Below are positions 1 to 5,598 of a stretch of DNA of 7,651 nucleotides, piece by piece. The notes beneath the pieces are model-generated. The model was not told where the DNA came from. It was given only the letters and a program-made list of their open reading frames with translations, and searched no databases. The first letter of the stretch is position 1; every line of letters begins with the position of its first letter. This DNA is from Bacillota bacterium (GTDB lineage: Bacteria > Bacillota > Clostridia > Lachnospirales > Cellulosilyticaceae). The stretch spans positions 1-7,651 of the forward strand of contig JAEZKI010000529.1 in the NCBI GenBank assembly GCA_023415525.1. The letters run 5' to 3'. Position numbers and translations under genes: made by a program.

Positions 1-436
1 GGTAGATGTTATCAGGAACACTAGGAGGAATACTTCCAGCTAAAACAAGGAAGTCACCTTCTTTTAGTACCTCTAGCTTTTCAAAAAGTTCCCTTAAGTC
101 TTGTGGAGTGATTTGGGGACCACTCCCGTTAATATCTGTTTCCCCGCCAGACTTTAATTTGACATTAATACGTGAAAAACCATTATCTAGGGTAATGAAG
201 TCATGAGCAACCTTTAGTTTGCTTAAGGTGTTTTCAATTGCTTTTCCACTAAAACCAGCCACGAAACCCAGAGCCTTGTTAGGGATATTTAAGGTGTTGA
301 GGACAATGGAAACATTAATGCCTTTTCCACCAGGATAAATTTCCTCTTTATTGCTCTTATTAATGGCTAGAGTATTTAAGTTTTCAACGTGCATAACATA
401 ATCCAATGAAGGATTAAGTGTAACGGTATAAATCAT
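1..436 (-). CDS. fruK: 1-phosphofructokinase (PfkB/ribokinase family), 5' part only
   Basis: Reading the minus strand from the ATG at 436 gives 145 open codons running off the left edge; the family is about 300 residues, so roughly half is visible. The product would phosphorylate fructose 1-phosphate to fructose 1,6-bisphosphate with ATP in the cytoplasm, after PTS uptake of fructose. Seen directly: the N-terminus MIYTVTLNPSLDYV, typical of FruK; the PfkB glycine motif PGGKGINVS at residues 35-43; GFVAGFSG at 57-64; a stretch RINVKLKSGGETDINGSGP at 89-107 that closely follows Bacillus-type FruK; and VLAGSIPPS at 131-139. The catalytic GAGD motif lies in the missing half. A strong Shine-Dalgarno (complement of 444-451, AGGGAGGT) sits 7 nt before the ATG. 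It is transcribed away from the transporter operon, and no DeoR-type fruR gene precedes it, unlike the common fruR-fruK-fruA order. LacC (tagatose-6-phosphate kinase) is the main alternative, judged less likely. Confidence 0.9.
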   Translation of the reverse strand, partial: MIYTVTLNPSLDYVMHVENLNTLAINKSNKEEIYPGGKGINVSIVLNTLNIPNKALGFVAGFSGKAIENTLSKLKVAHDFITLDNGFSRINVKLKSGGETDINGSGPQITPQDLRELFEKLEVLKEGDFLVLAGSIPPSVPDNIY

Positions 437-775
437 TGCTTGTACCTCCCTCAGTTCAGAAAATTGCATTTTCATAATTTATATAGATAGAGTCTACGAT
501 TATAGTTCCCATAACCTTATTATAATATGACTTTAATTACAAAAAACGCATTCTTACTAAAAATGTGTAGTTAATAAATAACTCTATAAAAAGCAAAGTA
601 TATTATAGGGTTTAAATATTGAGAAGTAAAGTTTAAAGAGTTCATTATATATTTAAAAGAGTTAGGGATATATCTAGATTAGAAGTCATTTCAGATTATA
701 TTGTTTTGAGTGAATAAAGTAGTGACAAAAGCATACAGATTGAACAAAAAATGAGACGTGGGTCTAAAATAATAG
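437..775. other. Divergent intergenic region without a gene
   Basis: This AT-rich stretch has many stops in all frames and no convincing gene on either strand. Its left end is the fruK leader, with two TATAAT boxes on the minus strand (complement of 499-504 and 519-524). Neither has a good -35 hexamer at 16-18 bp, so I do not call a fruK promoter firmly. A short inverted repeat GAAAAT-TGC-ATTTTC (459-473) lies just upstream of the fruK ribosome binding site. A second, weak one, AGTTA-N5-TAACT, is at 569-583. On the plus strand a weaker promoter-like pair, TTGAAC (740-745) and TAAAAT (765-770), has a 19-bp spacer. Two related AT-rich words, TTTAAAGAGTT and TTTAAAAGAGTT, occur near 630-662; they may be chance in such biased sequence. 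Confidence 0.6.
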
Positions 776-804
776 TTGATTTATGTAGGGTAATAAGTTA
801 GAAT
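776..804 (+). promoter_or_regulatory. Sigma-A-type promoter of the sugar-uptake operon
   Basis: TTGATT (776-781) and TAGAAT (799-804) are separated by exactly 17 bp, each differing from the TTGACA/TATAAT consensus at one or two positions. Transcription would begin near 811, giving a leader of about 143 nt before the lipoprotein start codon at 954. It is the best-spaced promoter in the intergenic region and sits directly before the operator-like pair at 810-835, which supports the call. Confidence 0.65.
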
Positions 805-809
805 AGGTT

Positions 810-835
810 ATGGAAACGGTACCGAAAAGGGTACC
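810..835 (+). promoter_or_regulatory. Tandem operator-like sites, LacI/CcpA-family type
   Basis: ATGGAAACGGTACCGA (810-825) resembles the cre consensus WTGNNARCGNWWWCAW, with two mismatches in the right half. At its core is the 8-bp palindrome CGGTACCG (817-824), with the central CG typical of LacI-family operators. A second GGTACC (830-835) follows the first (818-823) at a 12-bp offset, about one helical turn. The pair covers the predicted +1 (about 811), where a bound repressor would block initiation. The likely ligand protein is a maltose-responsive LacI-family repressor or CcpA; neither is encoded in this window, so the identity is inferred. Confidence 0.55.
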
Positions 836-861
836 AATTAATTAAAAGTTATTTTTAGATG

Positions 862-899
862 TTAAATTGCTAAGGGGGAAGCCTTGTGTAGCAATTTAA
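862..899 (+). repeat. Perfect 11-bp inverted repeat in the operon leader (RNA hairpin)
   Basis: TTAAATTGCTA (862-872) and TAGCAATTTAA (889-899) are exact reverse complements separated by 16 nt, so the leader RNA can fold into an AU-rich 11-bp stem. A small inner AGG/CCT pairing (873-875 with 882-884) is also possible. No U-tract follows and the stem is GC-poor, so it does not look like an intrinsic terminator. The loop contains a purine run AAGGGGG (872-878) that matches a ribosome binding site. It could be an mRNA-stability element, a protein-binding site or part of a leader control element; its function is unknown. Confidence 0.6.
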
Positions 900-953
900 T
901 AGAGAAGGACAGACATAAGACATCAGTGTGACAACATGAGAGGAGTTAGAGTT

Positions 954-2294
954 ATGAGACTAAATAAATTATCTAAAGCTTTACTTGCAGGTTCACTTAT
1001 TATAGTGATGGGAGCTTCTGTTGTAGGTTGTGGCAACAAGCAAGTGGAGGCTACACCTAATGGTGGGCAGGCCCAAGGTAACACAAGTGCAGAAAAGGTA
1101 GAAGTAGAAATTTTTCAGTTTAAAGTAGAAATATCAGAAGCCCTCCAAAAGGCTGCTGAACTCTATATGGCAGAGCATCCTAATGTAACGATTAACCTTC
1201 AAACTGTTGGTGGTGGTGATGATTATGGTGCAGCCCTTAAAGCCAAGTTCCAGTCAGGTCAAGAACCCACTATCTTTAATGTAGGAGGTCCACAAGATGT
1301 AGCAGACTGGCAAGAAAAACTTGAAGATCTAAGTGATCAAAGTTGGGTAGAACGAGCAGGAAGTACACTAGGTGCAGTTACTTCAGACAACAAGATATAT
1401 GGTATGCCTTATGGTGTTGAAGGTTATGGAATTGTTTATAACAAAGCAATCTTTGAGGCAGCAGGTATTGATGCCACCACTATTGTGGACACAGCTTCTA
1501 TGGATAAGGCCTTTGCACAGCTAGATGCCAAGATTAAAGCCGGCGAACTAAAAGAGCAATTCCCCTTATTAGAAGCAGTAGTAGAAATGCCTGTTAAAGA
1601 AAAATGGGTAACAGGACTTCATAGCTCCAATATCTTTATTAACCAAGAATTTGAAACAGGTGTAGAAGCTTATAATGCAAAAGAAATTGCTTTTGAAAAA
1701 AGTAAAGAATTTAAAGAGTACTTTGATCTCATGGTAAAATACTCTGCGAATAGTGAGACACCTACTAAACTCAATGCCATAGATTATGCTACACAAGTGG
1801 GGCAAGGCCTAGCTATTGAACGTGTGGCAGCTATTCAACAAGGAAACTGGGTTTATGGGGATGTAAAAAATGTAGATGAAAATGTAGCTGAAAACTTAGG
1901 CTTCCTTCCAGTAGGTGGCGATAGCATTCCTTTAGGTGTTCCAATGTACTGGGCCATTAATAGTACCCAACCTGATGTAGAAAAAGCAGCAGCTAAGGAT
2001 TTTTTAAACTGGCTTTATTCTTCTGATGAAGGTAAAAACATTGTAGTCAATGAATTCTTCTTTGTTCCACCATTTACTGGTTATGACAACTTCCCTGCAC
2101 AAGATGCACTTGGAAAAGAAATTATGCGTTTCCAAGCAGAAGGAAAAACAACTCCTTGGGTATTTATGGGCTATCCTACAGCTTGGGGTGAAGATACACT
2201 AGGTATTAACCTCCAAAAGTATGTAGCAGGTGAACTATCTTGGGAAGAAGTTATTGAAGATGCTAAAGCAAAATGGATAGAAGCTAGAAAATAG
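954..2294 (+). CDS. Sugar ABC transporter solute-binding lipoprotein (family 1, maltodextrin likely)
   Basis: This is an extracellular solute-binding protein of a CUT1 sugar importer, tethered to the outer face of the membrane. From the start at 954 it is 446 residues, normal for the family. The signal peptide has a basic start (MRLNKLSK), a hydrophobic core and a lipobox VVGC with Cys26 as the predicted lipidated residue. A short linker rich in Gly, Gln, Asn and Ala follows, then the SBP_bac_1 fold. Typical segments are VEIFQFKVEISEALQKAAEL, ALKAKFQSGQEPTIFNVG, the hinge-region pattern IYGMPYGVEGYGIVYNKAIF, and AAAKDFLNWLYSSDEGKN near the C-terminus. I chose ATG 954 rather than in-frame ATG 936 because GAGAGGAG (938-945) lies 8 nt before 954, while nothing SD-like precedes 936. 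Substrate is inferred from the downstream malQ and phosphorylase genes; sequence alone does not prove maltodextrin. Confidence 0.9.
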   Translation: MRLNKLSKALLAGSLIIVMGASVVGCGNKQVEATPNGGQAQGNTSAEKVEVEIFQFKVEISEALQKAAELYMAEHPNVTINLQTVGGGDDYGAALKAKFQSGQEPTIFNVGGPQDVADWQEKLEDLSDQSWVERAGSTLGAVTSDNKIYGMPYGVEGYGIVYNKAIFEAAGIDATTIVDTASMDKAFAQLDAKIKAGELKEQFPLLEAVVEMPVKEKWVTGLHSSNIFINQEFETGVEAYNAKEIAFEKSKEFKEYFDLMVKYSANSETPTKLNAIDYATQVGQGLAIERVAAIQQGNWVYGDVKNVDENVAENLGFLPVGGDSIPLGVPMYWAINSTQPDVEKAAAKDFLNWLYSSDEGKNIVVNEFFFVPPFTGYDNFPAQDALGKEIMRFQAEGKTTPWVFMGYPTAWGEDTLGINLQKYVAGELSWEEVIEDAKAKWIEARK

Positions 2295-2331
2295 AAGCAT
2301 AGGATATTACTTATTCAGGATGGTGATTGAC

Positions 2332-3198
2332 ATGAATAAAGGCATGAAGAAATGGTTTTGGATATTTACAGGTCCCGTCCTTCTTATATTTACCTTGATT
2401 GTATTGATTCCTATTATAATGGGTATAGGGTATTCTTTTACTTCTTGGAATGGGATTTCGAGTCAAATAGACTTTGTGGGACTTGAAAATTATAAAGCTG
2501 CATTTGCAGACACAGAGTTTTTTAATTCATTTGTTTTTACAGCCAAATTTGCATTTGTAGCTGTGATAAGTATTAATCTAGTGGGCTTTTTATTAGCCCT
2601 TCTCGTTACCTCTGGTTTAAAGGGAAGTAACTTTTTAAGAGGGATTTTCTTTATTCCAAATTTAATCGGAGGATTAATCTTAGGTTTTATATGGCAATTT
2701 ATCTTTACTAAAGGCTTTGATGCCATAGGTGCCAAGCTAGGTGTCGAGTGGCTCAGAGGGTGGCTTTCAACAGAAGCCACCGGCTTTTGGGGCCTTGTCA
2801 TCTTAATGACTTGGCAAATGGCAGGTTACATGATGATTATTTACATAGCAGGTCTTCAAAATATACCAGATAGTGTATTAGAAGCAGCAGCTATTGATGG
2901 GGCTAATAAATGGGAAGTTTTAAGGCGCATTACTTTACCTCTTGTAACTCCTTCTTTTACAGTAGGGGTATTCCTTACTTTAGCCAACTCCTTTAAGCTT
3001 TACGACCAAAATTTATCCTTAACAGCAGGAGGCCCAGGGAATTCTACACAGATGGTAGCTATGAATATTTATAGGACGGCCTTTACAAATAGTAAATTTG
3101 GATTGGCTCAATCCAAGGCGGTACTCTTTTTAATTGTACTGGGTATTGTAGCTATTACCCAGATGTACTTAAGCAAGAAGAAGGAGGTAGAAATGTAA
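2332..3198 (+). CDS. Sugar ABC transporter permease, MalF/UgpA type
   Basis: This is one of two membrane subunits of the CUT1 importer. It has 288 residues from ATG 2332 and about six hydrophobic segments, near residues 9-34, 67-92, 104-127, 152-174, 208-222 and 262-280. The N-terminus, a short basic start followed by WFWIFTGPVLLIF, and the segment FVGLENYKAAF (48-58) are characteristic of UgpA/MalF-type short permeases, without the long N-terminal extension of enterobacterial MalF. The cytoplasmic EAA loop that contacts the ATPase is clear: EAAAIDGANKW from residue 184, with conserved Gly190 and Leu-Pro at 202-203. An in-frame ATG at 2320 would add four residues, but GGTGA (2322-2326) positions the ribosome for 2332. 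The gene follows the binding protein by 37 bp with no terminator and ends overlapping the next gene by one base. Confidence 0.92.
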   Translation: MNKGMKKWFWIFTGPVLLIFTLIVLIPIIMGIGYSFTSWNGISSQIDFVGLENYKAAFADTEFFNSFVFTAKFAFVAVISINLVGFLLALLVTSGLKGSNFLRGIFFIPNLIGGLILGFIWQFIFTKGFDAIGAKLGVEWLRGWLSTEATGFWGLVILMTWQMAGYMMIIYIAGLQNIPDSVLEAAAIDGANKWEVLRRITLPLVTPSFTVGVFLTLANSFKLYDQNLSLTAGGPGNSTQMVAMNIYRTAFTNSKFGLAQSKAVLFLIVLGIVAITQMYLSKKKEVEM

Positions 3199-4022
3199 TG
3201 GTAGAAAAAAAGACCAATAAATGGTTGTTGGGAATACTGGCATTTTTAGCAGGGACTACCTTTTTAGCTCCTTTTTACTTAGTTATTATTAATTCTTTTA
3301 AAACGCAAAAAGGTTTTTTGTTGGATGTCATGGGACTACCAGGTAGTTATTTTACCTTAAAGAACTATGTTGAAGCTTTTAAAAAATTAGAGTTTATGCG
3401 AGCAGCAACCAATTCGTTGCTCATTACAGTTATAACCGTTGTTTTATTGATTTTATTAACCTCTATGGCAGCTTGGATGCTAGTGCGCACTAAGACAAAG
3501 TTTAGTACTTTTATCTTTTTAATGTTTTCAGCGTCTATGTTAGTGCCTTTCCAAGCAGTTATGCTTCCCCTTATTCGTATTATGGGTAAACTGCATATGC
3601 TGAATCCAGTAGGGTTAGTGATTGCATACATAGGTTTTGGAACAGCCATGTCAGTTGTGATGTATCATGGTTTCATTAAAAGTGTTCCAGTAGAAATTGA
3701 AGAAGCAGCTACAATTGATGGATGTAGTAGATGGAGTATATTTTGGAAGATTGTCTTTCCTCTTCTAAAACCTATTACTGTCACTATTTCTGTTTTAAAT
3801 GCTATGTGGATATGGAATGACTTCTTACTTCCACAATTAGTTATTAATAAACCAGCTTGGCAAACGATTCCTCTTAAGATGTTTTACTTCTTTGGACAGT
3901 TTGCAAAGAGATGGGATTTAGCTTTGGCAGGACTTATTATTGCCATGATTCCTATCGTGGCCTTTTATCTAGCCATGCAGAAACACATTGTTAAAGGTGT
4001 CATGCAAGGAGCTATTAAGTAG
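3198..4022 (+). CDS. Sugar ABC transporter permease, MalG/UgpE type
   Basis: This is the second membrane subunit, 274 residues, the usual size for MalG/UgpE permeases. Hydrophobic segments lie near residues 9-32, 73-95, 103-127, 136-160, 190-210 and 241-261. The EAA loop reads EEAATIDGCSRWS from residue 168, with conserved Gly175 and Pro188. The WNDFLLP motif (206-212) and the C-terminus VKGVMQGAIK are typical of this subfamily. The start codon shares its A with the preceding stop (TAATG, 3196-3200), and a strong AAGGAGGT (3181-3188) within the upstream gene sits 9 nt before it, so the two permeases are probably translationally coupled in equal amounts. No ATPase gene follows. This is common in Gram-positive CUT1 systems, where one MsmK-type ATPase serves several importers. 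Confidence 0.93.
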   Translation: MVEKKTNKWLLGILAFLAGTTFLAPFYLVIINSFKTQKGFLLDVMGLPGSYFTLKNYVEAFKKLEFMRAATNSLLITVITVVLLILLTSMAAWMLVRTKTKFSTFIFLMFSASMLVPFQAVMLPLIRIMGKLHMLNPVGLVIAYIGFGTAMSVVMYHGFIKSVPVEIEEAATIDGCSRWSIFWKIVFPLLKPITVTISVLNAMWIWNDFLLPQLVINKPAWQTIPLKMFYFFGQFAKRWDLALAGLIIAMIPIVAFYLAMQKHIVKGVMQGAIK

Positions 4023-4024
4023 AA

Positions 4025-4060
4025 AATAACTTCTCTCATCTGAAAACTGAGAAGATTATT
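4025..4060 (+). repeat. Intercistronic hairpin between permease and malQ genes
   Basis: AATAA and CTTCTC (4025-4035) pair with GAGAAG and TTATT (4049-4060), leaving a single bulged A (4055) and a loop of about 13 nt. It fills most of the only sizeable gap in the operon (61 bp). Only a single U follows the right arm before A-rich sequence, so it is a poor intrinsic terminator. A role in protecting the transporter part of the message from 3' decay, or in lowering expression of the enzymes, is inferred. Confidence 0.5.
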
Positions 4061-4083
4061 TATAGAAAAAGGGAGGGTGTAAG

Positions 4084-5598
4084 ATGAGTAGAAAGAGCGG
4101 CATCATCATGCATATATCATCTCTTTCCGAAAAATATGGGATAGGAACCTTTGGAGAAAGAGCCTATAGGTTTGCAGATTTTCTTAAACAAGCAGGACAA
4201 AGCTATTGGCAAATACTGCCCTTAGGACACACAGGCTATGGTGATTCGCCCTATCAAGCCTTTTCAGCTTTTGCTGGCAATCCCTATTTTATTGACCTAG
4301 AGTTACTTGTAAAAGAAGGTCTTTTGGAAAAAGATGAACTAGATGATATAGATTTTGGTACAATCGCTGAGAAAGTAGATTATGGGAAGCTTTTCAAAGA
4401 AAGATTTCCAGTTTTAAAAAAGGCATATAAAAGGTTTAAACAAAATCCTCATGAAGAAATAGAGCTATTTCGAAAAGAAAATGCTACATGGTTAGAGGAT
4501 TATGCCTTGTATATGGCCATCAAAAATGAATTAGGTTTAAAGAGTTGGCAAGAATGGGAACCTGAAATTAAAAAAAGGGAACCTAAAGCAATGGCAGCTT
4601 ATAAAGAAAAGCTTGAAGATGAAATCAACTATTGGGTATTCATTCAGTATATGTTCTTTAAGCAATGGCGAGCTCTTAAGGCTTATGTTAATAAGTTAGG
4701 CATTAAGATCATTGGAGATATTCCTATCTATGTGTCAACAGATAGTAGTGATACATGGGCTAATGCAGAGCTTTTTCGTTTAGATGAAAATAAAAATCCA
4801 GAGGTAGTAGCAGGGTGCCCACCTGATGCCTTTTCTGAGACAGGACAACTTTGGGGAAATCCTATTTATGATTGGGAGTATTTAGAGAAAACCAACTATG
4901 CTTGGTGGGTGGAACGCATTAGAGAAAGCTTAAAGATCTATGACGTGGTTCGAATCGACCACTTTAGAGGCTTTGAAGCTTACTGGGAAATCCCTTATGG
5001 GCAAGAAACAGCCCAAAAGGGCAAGTGGGTAAAGGGGCCAGGTATGAAACTCTTTAACGCTATTCAAAAGGAATTAGGTCAGATTAATGTCATTGCAGAA
5101 GATCTGGGTTATCTCACGCAAGAGGTTATGGATTTTAGAGATGCTTCTGGCTATCCTGGCATGAAGGTTCTGCAATTTGCCTTTGATACACGAGAAGAGA
5201 GCGATTATCTCCCTCATAATTATATTAAAAACTGTATTGTCTACACAGGAACCCATGATAATGATACAATTATGGGATGGTTCAATACAACAGGTTTAAA
5301 AGAAGACATCCAATATGCTAAGAACTATCTTAAATGTAATGAGCAAGAAGGTTATCACTGGGGCTTCATAAGAGGAGCCTGGAGTAGTGTAGGCGATATT
5401 GCAATAACACAAATGCAAGACTTTTTAGGACTTGGAAATGAAGCAAGAATGAACTTACCCTCCACCTTGGGCATAAATTGGAAGTGGAGAATACAACAAG
5501 GCGTACTGACAGAGAATCTAGCTAATCAAATCTACGAATTAACCAAATTATATGGAAGGTTGAATGAAGATGATGAACAAACAAGAACTCAAAAATAG
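4084..5598 (+). CDS. malQ: 4-alpha-glucanotransferase (amylomaltase, GH77)
   Basis: This cytoplasmic enzyme transfers alpha-1,4-glucan segments between maltodextrins, turning maltose and maltotriose into longer chains plus glucose. It has 504 residues, matching the compact bacterial amylomaltases of about 500. The N-terminal part shows RKSGIIMHISSL, GIGTFG, YWQILPLGHTGYGDSPY (41-57) and the AFAGNPYFIDL pattern. Catalytic residues by family alignment are nucleophile Asp292 in VVRIDHFRGFEAYW, acid/base Glu339 in NVIAEDLGYLT, and Asp392 in TGTHDNDT; GDIPIYV (211-217) and PPDAFSETGQLWGNP (246-260) are also present. GGGAGGG (4071-4077) lies 6 nt before the ATG. The hydrophilic tail after LYGR (residues 489-492), LNEDDEQTRTQK, goes beyond where many homologues end; most of it is encoded in the overlap with the phosphorylase gene. 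The product would supply that phosphorylase with longer chains. Confidence 0.96.
   Translation: MSRKSGIIMHISSLSEKYGIGTFGERAYRFADFLKQAGQSYWQILPLGHTGYGDSPYQAFSAFAGNPYFIDLELLVKEGLLEKDELDDIDFGTIAEKVDYGKLFKERFPVLKKAYKRFKQNPHEEIELFRKENATWLEDYALYMAIKNELGLKSWQEWEPEIKKREPKAMAAYKEKLEDEINYWVFIQYMFFKQWRALKAYVNKLGIKIIGDIPIYVSTDSSDTWANAELFRLDENKNPEVVAGCPPDAFSETGQLWGNPIYDWEYLEKTNYAWWVERIRESLKIYDVVRIDHFRGFEAYWEIPYGQETAQKGKWVKGPGMKLFNAIQKELGQINVIAEDLGYLTQEVMDFRDASGYPGMKVLQFAFDTREESDYLPHNYIKNCIVYTGTHDNDTIMGWFNTTGLKEDIQYAKNYLKCNEQEGYHWGFIRGAWSSVGDIAITQMQDFLGLGNEARMNLPSTLGINWKWRIQQGVLTENLANQIYELTKLYGRLNEDDEQTRTQK

Noticed and set aside
6..206. Plus-strand open frame of 66 codons
   Set aside because: It lies antisense to fruK, whose protein shows clear PfkB motifs; the frame has no ribosome binding site or recognisable domain.
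862..899. Intrinsic terminator, T-box or known riboswitch in the leader
   Set aside because: The stem is AU-rich with no following U-tract, and neither a T-box antiterminator sequence nor any riboswitch core I know is visible.
936..953. Upstream in-frame ATG for the binding protein
   Set aside because: No Shine-Dalgarno precedes it, and its own sequence contains the GAGAGGAG that serves ATG 954; the shorter start gives a normal lipoprotein signal.
1569..1805. Minus-strand open frame of 78 codons inside the binding-protein gene
   Set aside because: A shadow of the real gene: Phe/Cys/Tyr-rich, with no supporting ribosome binding site or family resemblance.
2490..2801. Minus-strand open frame of 103 codons inside the first permease gene
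   Set aside because: Antisense shadow of a well-supported membrane protein, with composition reflecting the reverse complement of hydrophobic codons.
3365..3649. Minus-strand open frame of 94 codons inside the second permease gene
   Set aside because: Antisense shadow; no motif and no independent start signals.
4025..4060. Intrinsic terminator ending the transporter operon
   Set aside because: The stem is interrupted and GC-poor, and is followed by A-rich rather than U-rich sequence; malQ follows at once on the same strand with no promoter seen.
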